64,000 nucleotides of DNA from Mangifera indica (lineage: Eukaryota; Streptophyta; Magnoliopsida; Sapindales; Anacardiaceae), in the NCBI RefSeq assembly GCF_011075055.1, contig NC_058147.1, positions 7,998,001 through 8,062,000 on the forward strand. Direction: 5' to 3'. The position numbers were made by a program, and so were the translations under genes. Below, piece after piece: positions 1 to 12,345 of this stretch (position 1 is the stretch's first letter; every line of letters starts with the position of its first letter). The notes under the pieces were generated by a model. It searched no databases and had not been told where the DNA came from. It was given only the letters and a program-made list of their open reading frames with translations.

Positions 1-494
1 ACAAAATTTTTAATTAGTTTTAGGCTTTTAGCCAAACTTATTTATTAAATACAGTTAATTTCTATTACAAATAAAAGATATGTGAATATTATATAATTGA
101 AGTCATTCACACAAATAATTTTTCTTTATATTCATAAGATACTTTCTTCTCTGTAATGAAAAAAATAATAATAATAATAATAAACATAAAATAGAAAAAA
201 AAAAAAAACCAGAACCAAATTGAATAAAAAGTACATTTCCCTGCTGTCAAAAATGAAATTTTAATAAGGATTCAACCAAATCTTTCCTGCCACCTTTTGA
301 TGCTAATTAATAAAGTATTGAACTGCTCAAGAAAAATGATACTGAAACAAAACATGTATTGAAAAACCTTGCCCAGTTATCTCTTATCATCCATGCTATA
401 AACAGATGATATAGAATTATAATCTTTCCTGACAGTACTTCAGTAAATAGTGGAGCTTTTTCGCCGTCATAAAAATTGCATTGGTGGCATCTGC
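1..494. other. gene-free flank
   Basis: I see no coding region here. The stretch is AT-rich, with an ATA trinucleotide run near 165-182 and an A run near 196-208. It lies downstream of the minus-strand gene that ends at 495, so it probably holds that gene's 3' untranslated region and the sequence beyond it. Confidence 0.5.
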
Positions 495-3010
495 TCACCA
501 ACCATACTTCTTTAAAAAGTCTCCAGTTCTCTTCCTCATACGGGTGAAAACTATAACCACACAAGCAAGGACCCATGGTGGGAAGTTCCCTTTAATGTTT
601 AATTTCTCCATCCATTGGGGATTCTCCTTCCACACAAATGATATCAGAAGGGCAATAACTGCTACTCCAAATAAGATTTTGGTTATAGGTTTGATCACAG
701 AATCCTGCAGTCAGAGAATGTAAAGAAGTAAATACTTGTAAGTAAAATAAAACTTGATGGGAATATGTCAATCTTTTTTCATGGAAATTAGCAGCCATCA
801 GACATAGAATAGAAGACAAAAGACCTATGCAATATATGCCAGAAAATTATTCCCAGGCAAGAACTTTGAATTTACAATTAACATGTTATTCTTTCTAGTC
901 TATGGATCACCAATGCCTGATGAGTACTAATGATTTACACAAGAAAATTCTTGAAAAAAAAAATCTTTTTTGGTAAATCCCAGCTCCCATATTAAGAAGG
1001 AAATGTGTGTAAGATACATGATAAACTTAAAAAGTAGGGAGCAATGAGTCCAGAACAGTGTTTGCTCCGACTTACTCCTAAAATGGAATATGAGCTGACA
1101 GCTAATTTGAAAGAAACATAACTGAATCCAACACTAACAGATCAAATTTAAGCCATATATATCAGTGTTTATGGGATACACCCTCAAATACGGGGACAGC
1201 AATAATCTCAAACATTAGTAGGATATAAAAAAGGAAAAATAAAGAATTGAGCTGTGAACCCTGGCAGTGGACATAAGAATTCTAACCAAGAACCCAATGT
1301 GGTTAGCTACTAGCATAGTTGCAGATGCTTTTACTGGTTCATTTATAAGTTACTTAGATTGATATTGAATAGTGTTATATTCACCGGACAGAGTATATTT
1401 TGCTGTAAAAATAATCCAGGCATAAAATTTCATTTCATATTCAAATGAATATTAATTCAGTGACTGAACATTGTATAATTTTTGTCATCAAATGTATTGT
1501 TTGGCATTACTAACTACTGTAATGACTACTAAATTTTACTGCAAAGCCAAGTACTTTTAAAGTCACTAATGGAACCATTTTCTAACTCAAATATAAAAGT
1601 TTAAAGAAAACAACCATAATTGCACATATTTGAGTTTTCAATGTAGAAGGGATAGGATTCTATCTAGGGCTGGATTCGAGCCGAGCTCGGCTCGCAGCCA
1701 GCTCGGGCTCGGCTCGGTTTTTTTATGGCCGGCTCGAGCTCGACTCGAGCCAAACTTGGCTCGGCTTGAGTTCGGCTCTTTTTCAGCTCGGCTCGTTTAC
1801 GACTCGTTTTTCATATTAAAACGGCACCGTTTTGTATATATATATGGATCAAAACAACGTTGTTTTGTATAAAAAATTTTTAAAAAAAATCTACCAAGCC
1901 AACCCGAACCAGCTAGAACTCGATCGAGCCGAGCAGAACCCGACTCGTTTCGGGCTCGAACCGAGCCGAGCCGAGCTCGAGCTCGAGTTGGCTCGGCTCG
2001 AGTCCAGCCCTAATTCTATCAATATATGGTTCAACAATGAGCAACGCACTTCTAATTGTTATGAATTACATCAGATAAAATGAATAACCATCAACTACAA
2101 TCATCAATACTTATTTTAGGGCATACATCATTACTCCAAAAAGAAACCAATAAATAACCAATAGAAATACAATTGATCATTTTAGCAATACACTTCCCAT
2201 ATGAACCCCTAATTGCTGTTTCCTCACAATTTCCTAGCAACCAAACAGCTTCAAGACGCTTCCATTAGGACAATATTAAAACGAAAAAAAAAAACAAGCA
2301 TATCCAAATTCAACTTAGCAAAATCACTTCCACACCAACATAGCAAAATCATTTAATCAAGCAAAAATTACTTGTTTATCCGTTTTTAATTCTTTCGAGT
2401 CCTAAGCGAACCACAAAAATTAATTAACAAAAAAGCTACAGCTTTCCCATATTTTCCCGGAAACAAACAGTTTAAAGGTTCATAAATCAAAGGTTTTAAA
2501 CAAAATGAAAAGTAACACATCACAATTCCAGTATTTTTTCCTATATGAGTTATAGTAACGTTACTACTCACATCAAAATTCTACAATTAAACTAAATTTA
2601 AACCATAAATTCATACTACTCAAAAGAAATATATGAAAAATCACCATTGGTTCTCCATCAATGTGAATAACAGATCCATCCTTGTACACGAGCATAGACC
2701 GTCCGTTCCTCGGATTAAACCGGATCGGAACGCCGCGACCCGACTCGGGAGAGAAGGCGAAAATGGACTTGAACCCGTATTTGTGTAGGATTTCTCGGAC
2801 CTCCAACTGGTCCTGGTCCCAACCGGCCAGCCTGGACTTGAACACGTCCATGGGACCTTTCCCCTGCCGGTACAAATGGATCTCCACCTCGGGCACCTTC
2901 GTCTTCACAGTTTTCGTCTTCGGATTGGCACTCGGAGTTGACCCGTTCTCGGTCGGGTTTGTTTCTTCTTCGATTTCTTGGATCATTCGTTTTTGCTCCT
3001 CTATCTTCAT
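495..3010 (-). CDS. conserved plant membrane protein, two exons
   Basis: Exon 1 is complement(2645..3010) and exon 2 is complement(495..704). Joining them at a GT donor after codon 122 and at an intron end of CTGCAG keeps the frame (phase 0) and gives 191 residues. The start is the first ATG of the open frame. The N-terminal third is charged and low in complexity (residues 1-40). The middle holds a conserved-looking soluble part with the motifs VEIHLYRQGKGPMDVFKS and GVPIRFNPRNGRS. The C-terminal exon holds two hydrophobic segments (about residues 128-145 and 162-177) and a basic tail ending KKYGW, as in a tail-anchored or double-pass membrane protein. I recall similar uncharacterised proteins in many plants but cannot give a function. 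The 1940-bp intron carries a hAT MITE. The gene lies outside the laccase repeats and looks single-copy in the window. Confidence 0.82.
1665..2012. mobile_element. hAT-type MITE, copy 1
   Basis: This 348-bp element begins TAGGGCTGGATTCGAG and ends in the near-perfect inverted match CTCGAGTCCAGCCCTA. It is flanked by a perfect 8-bp target duplication, ATTCTATC (1657-1664 and 2013-2020). Eight-base duplications with a TAGGG end are typical of hAT elements. The inside is rich in GAGCC/GGCTC motifs and has no transposase. It sits in the intron of the 495-3010 gene. Small open frames rich in A, R and L across it are products of the GAGCC repeats, not genes. Confidence 0.9.
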
Positions 3011-3757
3011 AGTGAAGAAACCGGGTGCGTTGGAATCAAGTGTTTTGGATATAAACGTAGCCTCTCTTTCGAAGTTGACTTTGTTTATACGCAGGCCGGG
3101 TCTAATTTCCCTATCGGGCTTGCAATTGGGGCCAATGGGAATATTTTCGAATAAACCAGAAAACCATAAAATCGTAACTAATATAGTAATTAGAATTTTA
3201 TAATATATAATATATACTTTAAAATATGATATGATATAATAAATATATTTTATGATATAATATATATTACCAATAAAAAACGATATAACTTTTAAAAGAA
3301 GATAATAATATAATAAAATTATATATAAAAATTTTTAAAATTTTAAGAGTATTTATAATATTTTTTAAAATAATAATATATTAATCATAAAACTTTAATA
3401 TTTTATAATTTTATTTTTCAAAAATATATCCTATTACTATATAATATGATATGATATAACATCTAATGTATAATATAAAATTTAAATTTTTAACATATGA
3501 TGCAACATACAATCTTTCTACCAAAGTAACCAATAGAAAAATACAACTGTAGAATAGAAAATTTTAACCAGGTAAAACTCTACAGACAATGTAAAATTTA
3601 ACCGAAATAATTTGGATTAACGCTTTCTTTAGGATTCATATAATATGAAATAGTTTTGGGTTCTTAAATTACTCCCATTCAAAGTTTAGTGTATTTTTAA
3701 ATTGTTATTTATAAAGTTTTAAAAATTCAAATTATCACTTTTTTATTAAAATTTTTT
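3011..3757. other. intergenic, AT-rich low complexity
   Basis: This is the upstream side of the minus-strand membrane protein gene, so its promoter should lie at about 3011-3180. From about 3190 to 3500 the sequence is almost pure A and T, with irregular ATATGATATAATA-like repeats. I see no gene. Confidence 0.5.
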
Positions 3758-4416
3758 GGCCAAAACACTATTTCTCACCCAAAGTATGCGGTTATCTCAA
3801 GTTTTCACCTGTTAATTTTGAAAATCTCATTTGTCCACATATAGGCTATTAAAATTAACGGTTTAAAAGACAAAATCATCATTTTATCTATAATATTAAA
3901 AATAAATTAAAATTTTATCTCTTTTTCCCTCTAACCCCTAAAAACTAACTATTTTTCTTCTATGTCAAGTTTTAAAAAATAACATTTCCTCTCCCTAAGG
4001 TTTAGTTTTCAATCCTCGGCGTTAAATTCGACGCCATCGTCGACGACGAAGCTCTCCAGAGGCATCACCATACTCTGGCGGACTCTTCAACTTTTCAGGT
4101 CAGATCTCAGTCGACCGACAATCCAGAGGAGGGAAGAGAGACCGCCAAAGCATGGTGATGCCTCGGGAGAACTTCATTGTCAGTGATGGTGCTGGATTTG
4201 ACGTCGGGGATTGAAAACTAAACCCGAGGGGGGGGGGGAATGCTATTTTTTAAAATTTAGCCTAAGGGGAAATGGTTAGTTTTTAGAAGTTAGGGGGGAA
4301 AAAGAGATAGCAATTTAAGGGATCAGAGTTCTGATAATTTTAACCGTTTATGGTTAGGTAAATGAGATTTTTAAAGTTAACGAGGGGAACTTTGAGTAGG
4401 AATAAATTTTTTAACC
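3758..4416. mobile_element. Mutator-like long-inverted-repeat MITE
   Basis: It starts GGCCAAAACACTATTTCTCA and ends in a diverged inverted copy near 4416. Its two halves are long imperfect inverted repeats: the left half has stretches matching TTTAGTTTTCAATC and the right half GATTGAAAACTAAA. The flanks show AAATTTTTT and AAAATTTTT, which fits a 9-bp target duplication. It belongs to the family repeated throughout the window. It carries no protein domain. Confidence 0.7.
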
Positions 4417-5247
4417 AAAATTTTTATGTAGTGTTAAGAGTGAAACCATTATTTAATAAAAAAAATTTTAAAAATTAAAATTTTACTTTATTTTTTTACG
4501 TAATTTAAAAAATTAACTATTTTCTTTTATCTAAAGTTCGGAAAATTGTATTTCCTTGAAAGATTTGATTTTTTTTTTTTTTGTCAACACTTTTCAACAA
4601 TCACTCCATTTTGGCCATCAGTCGGCTTTCCCAGTATCTTGTTCTCCGATGGTTTTCCAGTATGGAAACCATCCAAAATTCCGCCAGAATTATAATCTCA
4701 CCTGGGACTTTCCTGTTGATTCCGGGTTTATTTATTTTGTCAGACTTCAATTTTGTGAGGTTCAGATGGAAATAGCTGAGGTTAGCAACCAATCAAATTG
4801 TTGAGACTCAGGTAGACATTTTTGAATGGAGCGGCAGAAATGGAATCCCCACATATAGTTAGTACGCTGCTTTGATGGTACCCAGAGGAGATAAAAAGAA
4901 GCAGAACCTCCCTATGATGCCATCTTGAATGGCCTTGAAATCTTCAAAGTCAACAGATACAAAAATCTCACCAACCCTAATCCTAACTGGAACCCTCTAT
5001 CATCGGCTCTGATGACAAACTTGCAACCAATAAAGCAAAAGAATGAAAGTGCATCAATACTAGTCATCATTGCCAGTGTGGGATTAAGCTTTGTTGTACC
5101 TTCTCTTGTACTTCTGTTAAAATTCTGACGACTAAGGCATGTCAAGGACTAGGGCTCCAGCATTGCTGGGACTTCATTTTGGGTCCTATTTTCCGCTTCA
5201 ACGACCAAGTCAACCAATCTTGTGGCTTATCTCCATCGTTTGATTTT

Positions 5248-7033
5248 GGCCAAACGACTATTTCCCACCCAAGGTATGCTGTAATCAAGGTTTTCAAAAT
5301 CGGATCGGGATAAAAACCGTTTTAAGTACTGGTTTCGATCGGACCGGTTGAACCGTTTGGACCGGTTTTATGTAAAAACCTAAAAAAATTACGTTTAATT
5401 AGTAATTACATATGTTTTACACAGTAAAGTTTATATTGTGTGTAAAATATAAATTGTTTATATAAATTTATATTTGTTTATATAAATTGACCTATGATTT
5501 TAATAAACCAAGGATCACTGGTTTGTTTTAAATTTGAAAACAATACACGCATTCACTGTACAAAGTTTTCAAACACACTCACTGTACTACAAACATAAAT
5601 TCATGCATGCAGTTAAATTTGAAAATTTTTCAATAAGTTTTCCTAGCCTTAATTAAGCAATTGATCCAAAAGTTTTCAAAGCCTTACAAAACATCAGCTT
5701 CCCGTAGTTGCCTGAGAAGTGACCGTTCACAACAGCAACGAAAAATCGTCGTCGTCAGCCACTATCTGAGCCGGAGAAGCCGCCGTCAAACGTTGCAAAT
5801 ATAGCAGTGAAACTGCTGCCTTGTGAGCCTACAAACCAGCACATCTCGGCGGCAGCGTCGTCGTCGGTCGTTGTCAACTCCCGTTGTCGGCAAGGAACAG
5901 GAAATTCGACCGTGAAATTCGTCGGCTGCAGCAATTGAGATTGCGCTACGTGCACTACAAGGAAGAGGAAGAAAAACAGTGTTTATATATGAAGCTATGA
6001 ATCGGATTCTGCAGAACCGGGTTGGACCACGGTTCAGGAGAGACCCGACGGTTCAATCGCGATCCAATCTAATTTTTACACCAAAACGATTTATCCTTCA
6101 ACAGTGCTCGGCTATAGTGCCGGTTCACGGACCAACCGGTTAGACCGGCCGGTCCAATCCGGTTTTTAAAACCATGGCTGCAATCTCAAGTTTCTATCTT
6201 TTAACAATGAAAACACCAAAGACCCACTCATGAGTAGTTAAAATTAACGGTAGTAAGGGTAAAATCGTTATTTTCTCTATAATATTAAAAATAAACTAAA
6301 ATAGAATCTACTTTTGCCCCCCTAAACTTTAAAAACTAAAATTTTTCCTCAGCCTAAGTTTTAAAAAATCGTAGCTTCACCCTAGGGTTTCGTTTTGAAA
6401 TCTCCGACGACATCTCCAACTCCATTGTTGACGGCCTCTCCTTCCTGAAGCATCTTCTCCTTCCGACGATCTCTTTCCTCCTATTTAGACGCCCAATAGA
6501 CGTTAGAGAAGTCGTGGAAGATGAAGAACTTCGTCGGGAAAAACGAAGACTTCGTCTTCGTCTGGGAAGACGAAGATAAAGAACTTCGTCGAGAAAGTCG
6601 AAGACTTTGTCTTCCCAGACTAAGACGAGATGACTCGTCGTCCTCTGGGAAGACGAGTCATCTTTATCTAGGAAGATGATCGTCTTCTCTTCCCAGACAA
6701 CGTCTCTCTACGTTGGATGGGTTGGGGTGGAGTTGAAAGGGGCCGTCAGTGGAAGAGAAACCTTCGGGAGGGGGAGACGGCCGGCGATGGCACCGGAGAA
6801 AATGAAAGGGTTTGGAAACTAAATCCTAGGGGGGAAAATACAATCTTTTCAAACTTAGCTTAGGTAAAAAATGTTAGTTTTTAAACTTCTAGGGGGGAAA
6901 ATGAAATTAAATTTTCAGGAGTTAAGGTTTTGTTAAATTTAACCGGCCATAAGTGGGTATTTGGTGTTTTTATAGTTAAAGGGTGAAAACTTGACATTAC
7001 AACATACCTTGGGTGGGAAATAGTCATTTGGCC
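5248..7033. mobile_element. Mutator-like MITE with nested hAT MITE
   Basis: The ends are inverted repeats: GGCCAAACGACTATTTCCCA on the left and TGGGAAATAGTCATTTGGCC on the right. The flanks TTTGATTTT and TTCGATTTT form a near-perfect 9-bp duplication, as expected for Mutator-like elements. The related pseudogene at 56620-56660 is uninterrupted here and shows the empty site. Without the inner insertion the element is about 0.89 kb. The inside holds imperfect GAAGACGA-type runs near 6500-6680. Confidence 0.85.
5286..6176. mobile_element. hAT-type MITE nested in a Mutator-like MITE
   Basis: The element starts CAAGGTTTTCAAAATCGGAT and ends in the inverted match to CATGGTTTTAAAAACCGGAT. The flanks GCTGTAAT (5278-5285) and GCTGCAAT (6177-6184) form an 8-bp duplication with one mismatch. 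Subterminal ACCGG motifs occur at both ends. It interrupts the left arm of the 5248-7033 element, so it inserted later. A GC-richer middle part (5700-5960) has a short minus-strand open frame that I do not think is a gene. Confidence 0.8.
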
Positions 7034-7130
7034 TTCGATTTTTACACCCACTTTTCACTCGCTAAAATCAAAGCTGCCATAAACAACCTCGATGAGGCAT
7101 TCATTATAATGTGTACAAGGGTTACATTAA

Positions 7131-8059
7131 CAACAGGACCACTCTTGACACGGACATAACGCACATTATTGATTTTCATAGGATTTTAAGTAAAAATTAC
7201 TATTTTCCCCCTACGAAGTTATTTTTTTTAATAAATAAAGTTTGATTTTAAATAAAAAGTATGATTTATGTAATTAGAGAGATGGGAAAGTATTTTTGCA
7301 AATCTTTGTGGGAAAATGGTAATTTACTTTTTTTTTTTTTTTCGGTCTTTACTATGTAATTCATGTAGTTGTTGGACATCCCACCAAATCTTCTCGTGAA
7401 TAGATTATTCAACAAATTGCTTAGCACCCAAAAATAGATAAAACAACATTTTATTGTTTTCACCGTTTTGAACATCAAACGTGACAACAAGAAATTCATG
7501 AAAAGTGAAAAAAAATATAGGAGGATTTGTATAAAATAAGGAGTATTCAAGACCTATGAGGTTTGGATTAAAAAAATTAGGAATGCTAATTGAGTCGAAC
7601 AAGTTTAAGGCCTAATTGTTTGGCTAAAAAATTCAATTTTGGAAGGAATAAAATTAGGGTTTCTGGTGAAACTTGAAATTATCAGAGTCGGGTTGTTTAA
7701 ATTTGAGGTCAGATAGAGTTTGATGATTAATTGTAGACAGAGGTGTATTTATCAAGTATTTAAACTTAAAAGTTATAGGGGTATATTTTGTAGGTTTTAA
7801 AGTTACATGGAAATGCCAAAAACAAATCGAAAGCCCGAAATATTTTAGTGGATTCGTCTGAACAAAAAATTGAGGCCTGAATAGGCAGCCCACAGCCTGA
7901 GTCTAAAATATTTCATTGGGTTTGGACTTGAATTCGCTAGACGTGATTTAATAGGTCCAATTGATAAGGGAAACAAAAGTTGGGTGTTATTCTAAAGTGG
8001 CAATTCATCTGATACATTTTGTATATCGGATTAGAGGATTTTTTTTAAAACTCCTTAAC
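7131..8059. other. gene-free spacer with locally repeated pieces
   Basis: No gene is visible. The part at 7190-7335 reappears, diverged, at 56810-56940. The part at 7870-8030 reappears at 39190-39390. Both belong to the duplications that built the array. The short minus-strand frames here lack recognisable motifs. Confidence 0.5.
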
Positions 8060-9229
8060 GATGTTAATAATATGTGTAATGAGAATTGATAAATAAAGTT
8101 TGTATATATATTTCGAGAAGTAAATAAAACTCTTGATTAATTGTCTAAATTTATTTTAAATTTGTCTAATGAATTAATATTTTATTGAGATCTATCAATG
8201 AGGTTGTACGGGCTCTTTTTAGCAAAAAACATTGAAGCTTCAAATTTAAATTAATATCTCAATTTATGTGTAAGTGTTTTTGGGTCTTTACCCCAATCTT
8301 GTATATATAAAAAAAAAAGCAGCAATTTTAGTTTTTATTTAATGTCTTAAATTATCTTTATAAGTCAAATTTGTGTTGATTTTAAAAACCATTCAAGACA
8401 TTGATAGGTTAATTTAATTAAACTTTTTAATATTTTTGTTCTTTTTATTGCATATTATTATTATTATTATTTGATTTTGATCTAAATTTTGTATTATAAT
8501 TAGTGAACAAAATTTTTCTATTTTCATTTTAAAAATTTGTATCAGAAAATGATTATAAATACATTTTAAAAAATTTCGTAAAAAAAGGAAAAATTGTAAA
8601 TGACACTACCTAAATAATTATCAAGCCAATCTCCCAGTCAACTGAAATAACTATTTGTTTTGAAGCTGTAACTTGTGTGATTAATATGATTTTAATCCTT
8701 TTCATTCAAAATGACATGTTAACGAGCTAGCTTGGGTTGTGCTATGTCGTGCGAGTCTCGGTTTGACTTATCATATTGGGCAAATACCTATTATAGTGTA
8801 GGTCTTGTTGGTTGAGCTGGCTCGTAGGCCAGTACCACAACCCACACTTTAGGGAGTCGTGTATCAAGTCAACCTGTTAATTTATTAATAAAAATAATTT
8901 TTTTATTAAATAATTAAATAAAACTAATTTATATTCACTTTTAAATTAATAAAGCTGAGGAGAATAACTCTAAAATTTTATTCATAATTTTTCACTTATG
9001 GAGAAATAAAGTAGTTACACGATTAAAAAAAAAATACAAATCAATTAATTTATATAAAAATAAAACTATGCATACAAATAAATTATCTAAATTTTTTTGT
9101 ATAACCTGAGATGACAACTTGTGATTAGGTGATGTGATTGTTTACTTTTTCTCTTACTTCAAAATCATCAATTAGATGTTACCACATTAAGTTACACAAA
9201 AGTTTGTACAATTTATCTATACATGTAGT

Positions 9230-9931
9230 TAGGGGTGGATACGAGCCGAGCCCGAATACTGTTTAGCTCGTTTTCGGCTTGTTTTTAATCAGCTCGATTT
9301 TCGGCTCGCTTCAGGCTTGCCGAGCTCATCAAAACTTATGTTCGTGTTCGGCTCGCTTTACAATTTAAGTGTTCGTGCTCAACTCGCACCTAACTCGGGC
9401 TTGTCTCTAATAGAACACTTAAACACTTAATTTAAGTAAAAATTTAAGTGTTTGATAGATAATTAAACAGAGCAGCAAAGAAGAAAAGTGGAAAACCTTG
9501 TCGGCGTATTTTAGTTTCGACTAATATTTTCGACAGAGAAGAATGAAGAACAGCAAAAAAAATATTAGGTTTGTTGCTTTAGTTTCTTTAATTGCTTCCA
9601 ATTTCCAAACGACAACGTTTTTTATTTTAAGAGAAGCCAGCAAAGCAAAACAAACTTTTTTATATAGCTGCTGCAAAATACAAAGTCAACGCATAAGAAG
9701 CCATATATAATACTGCCAAGCTACAACCAACATATTAATAACGAGCTCAAATCAGCTCACCGAGCCAGCCGAGCCGAGCATTCCTCTGTTCGGGTTTGGG
9801 CTCGCATTCGTTTCTTGATTTTTGCTTCGGCTCGTGTTCGTATTCGTGTTCGCTTATAACAGGTTCGTTTCGAGCTCGTTCGAGTTAAGCTCATTTCGAG
9901 CCCGAAAAAGCTTGCCTCGAATCCAGCCTTA
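9230..9931. mobile_element. hAT-type MITE, copy 2
   Basis: This 702-bp element starts TAGGGGTGGATACGAGCC and ends in the inverted match CTCGAATCCAGCCTTA. A perfect 8-bp duplication, CATGTAGT, flanks it (9222-9229 and 9932-9939). The same U1 site at 51990-52000 is empty and reads ACATGTAGTGTTACT, which confirms the insertion. It is the same family as 1665-2012 and 34252-34685, but longer. It has no transposase. Confidence 0.92.
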
Positions 9932-10159
9932 CATGTAGTGTTACTCTTTATATGATATATATATATATATATATATACAAGTTATAATTCTTATCTATAT
10001 AATTTTTATTCATTTTCAACGTCCAAATTTTTGAAATCTTCAAATATAACTTTTACCTCATGATTCTACAATTTGAATTCAACAATCGTTGAATCTTCAT
10101 ACACCTTATGGTATCGACCACATCAGGGTGTTAGTTGCACCACCTATCATTGAACATGC

Positions 10160-11110
10160 ATTCACCTACACTAAAAGTTTATTTAGATATTACAGTCGAC
10201 ATTAGGGGTATTAGTAGATTGTGTGTCATGGTAAAAAACACATGATAAGTGACTTGATATGCTTTCCACCAGACTAGAATATCGAATGTGTCACATTCTT
10301 GATTCATTATTTCTGGATAATGATCAATCATTATAATTTGACTTGCATGGTTGCTTATCTTTGTGTAAGAGAGACTATAAACGCGACTTACGTTTGGATG
10401 AATCACTTAAACTTACCTTTGGTTTAGGAATTTGTGATATCATTTCATATTTAATTTTATAAATATTATAAATTTCAAGTAAAAAAAATCTTGAATATTT
10501 TATTATATAAGATAAGTTCTATCAAATTTTCACTTATAATTTCTAATAAATTTGTTACTTCTGATAATTTAGTTTAGGGTCTAGATCGGTGGCAATAGCA
10601 AATAGTAAAAATGTTTCTTTCCAATATTTAAAAAATTTTTCTTTCATTTGTCTTGAAATATCATAAAAAACATTATGATATATATTTTTTTAAATATCAC
10701 TAATTTCTACCATAGAATATAAAAGTAAACATATAATGGGATAATACACATCTGAGCATTGATTGATGACAAATTTCAAGGGCTCTAACATGTTCATTAA
10801 TACATTGTCAATGCTCCAATCATATTTAGTAAAAAAATACGTTCTCGAATTCTTTTGGTTGTATATTGAAAAATTGTGTTATAACTACTTTATACCTTTC
10901 ACATGTTTTCAATATGAGATATATTGAATTCCACCTAGTTCTAACACCAATTTTTAATTTTTTTTCGTTTTAACCTCATTTATTAACATATTTGACGATA
11001 TGTTTGTATCTGTGATAGAGATGACAAAATATAAGTGATGATATATCTAATTCTTCCTATTTGATCTTTTGCTAAACTCAAACTATCTTAAGTTATTAGA
11101 CTCATGATAT
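10160..11110 (-). pseudogene. degraded hAT transposase remnant, copy A
   Basis: Read on the minus strand, the C-terminal hAT dimerisation signature is visible around 10180-10300: DILVWWKAY followed by PLMSTV, compared with the usual D-x-L-x-WW-K ... P-x-ST-V-A-S-E. Further upstream on that strand (about 10690-10930) are traces of the preceding helical region of zinc-finger BED/RICESLEEPER-type transposases. Frameshifts and stops are frequent, so it is not functional. The same relic occurs in the other U1 copies. Confidence 0.72.
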
Positions 11111-11616
11111 AACATGCACATTTAATATAAACTCGATATTAAAACTGAAATTGGTCGGTTTCTAAAAAAAGAAACTAGAATTTATATTCTATGATATGAA
11201 GGGTATTTTTATTCAATTTATTGTAATATTTTGTTAAAAAATTATTATTATATTTTATCTCAGTTATCCCCTATATGGGAAATAATAATTATTTTTCAGT
11301 TAGTCGTAGTCAATCCATTGCAAAGGCGGTTCTTAACGTTCCAACTTAAACCATCACTGATATATCTGCTTTGGTTGGTGAGACTGATGCACGTGTCGCC
11401 TCCAACAACCACCAAAAGGCACGCCCAAAATCAAAACCTACCAAAATGACCACGCGCAACTAAGCAATTGGCACCCAACACGCACGTGCAATGCGGTTGG
11501 TGTTAGGTTTAGGTCAATTATTGTACAATGGACTACACAAAAGCTTTCCTCATGTCTCCTTGCTAGAAGAAAGCGACGGTTCAGGATTCGGAGACAAAAC
11601 TTTATAAAATAAGTCA

Positions 11617-12345
11617 AAGGAGTTAAGGTAAAGCGCAATTCTCAAATCATATTTTTTTATTTTTAAAAATCTAAATTCTTATGCACGAGTAAAATTTTAT
11701 TAAAAAACTTAAATAATATTGAGGATAAAATTATTATCTAATAAAAGAATAAAAAAAACTAAAATTTTATTGTATTTTTTTTTTAGTTTAAAAATTTAAT
11801 AATTTTCCTTATACAATATTTTAAAAATAACAATTTCACTCTTAGTGTTTTGAAACCATCCGTGTTGACTTTTTCTCTCAGCTTATCTTTTTCTGCCTTG
11901 TTGTTCTCACCCATCGACGATAGTGATGTCCTCCAACAAAGATGATTTTGTCTTCGTCAAAGTTAATTGTTTTAATCGATGGGTGAGAATAAGTTGATAG
12001 GGAGAGATAGTGGTGGTTGGAGGATGAATGCGATCAGAGATGGTAAACTTTGTCATTTTTTATGATAGTTTCAAAACTTTAAAAGTGAAATTGTTACTTT
12101 TTAAACTTTGGATGGGAGGAAGTGTTAGTTTTCAAACTTTGGATGGGGGGAAATGTTAGGTTTCAAACTGAGAGAGAAAAAATATGATAAAACTTTAATT
12201 TTTAATATTATTTTTTAAATAATATTTTGCCCTTAATCTTTAACAAATAAAATTTTGCTTATGAGTGAGATTTTAGATTTCTAAAAGCTAAAGAGTAGGA
12301 GTTTGAAATTACACTTAACCTTGAGTGGGAACAAGTCTTTTAGTC
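11617..12345. mobile_element. Mutator-like MITE (U2 first MITE, copy A)
   Basis: The right end reads GAGTGGGAACAAGTCTTTTAGTC and matches the better preserved element at 42299-42978. The left end has lost its GGCCAAAAG terminus, so the left boundary is approximate. Long imperfect inverted repeats surround a GC-richer centre (about 11880-12060). Confidence 0.65.

Larger units (their letters stand above)
4600..7130 (+). pseudogene. CrRLK1L (FERONIA-type) receptor kinase pseudogene
   Basis: Broken reading frames match malectin-like receptor kinases in order. The first is the malectin-domain stretch LTWDFPVDSGF with VRLQFCE (about 4685-4770). Then, after a frameshift, comes a segment containing FEWSGRNGIPTYS, followed by an in-frame TAG. 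Next are ILNGLEIFKVNRYKNL (about 4924-4970) and a transmembrane segment ending LLLKF (about 5065-5130), with a TAG shortly after. A 1786-bp MITE splits the juxtamembrane region at 5248-7033. After it, the HFSLAKIKAAINNLDE motif of this family (about 7050-7095) resumes. Only the very start of the kinase domain is left. A full protein of the family has about 850 residues, so this is a truncated, frameshifted and interrupted relic. A related relic lies at 56285-56800. Confidence 0.8.
8060..11600. repeat. array block U1, copy A
   Basis: This block is repeated as copies B (24300-27489), C (39440-42298), E (51655-56200, interrupted) and D (56945-58360, internally deleted). Shared landmarks include a stretch with GGGTCTTTACCCCAATCTTG near 8280 and a hAT-like subterminal region near 8700-8870. 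Others are the degraded transposase at about 10160-11110 and a conserved segment with CCATGCGGG-like sequence near 11410-11600. Copy A also carries a hAT MITE (9230-9931) and a short AT repeat (about 9954-9976). Confidence 0.8.

Noticed and set aside
1630..2083. Open frames rich in Ala, Arg, Leu and Pro on the plus strand
   Set aside because: They lie on the GAGCC-rich hAT MITE and reflect its repeat pattern. The same happens at 34499-34754. No domain and no conservation as protein.
2682..3203. A 173-codon plus-strand frame
   Set aside because: It is antisense to exon 1 of the minus-strand membrane protein gene, whose frame has conserved motifs and proper splicing.
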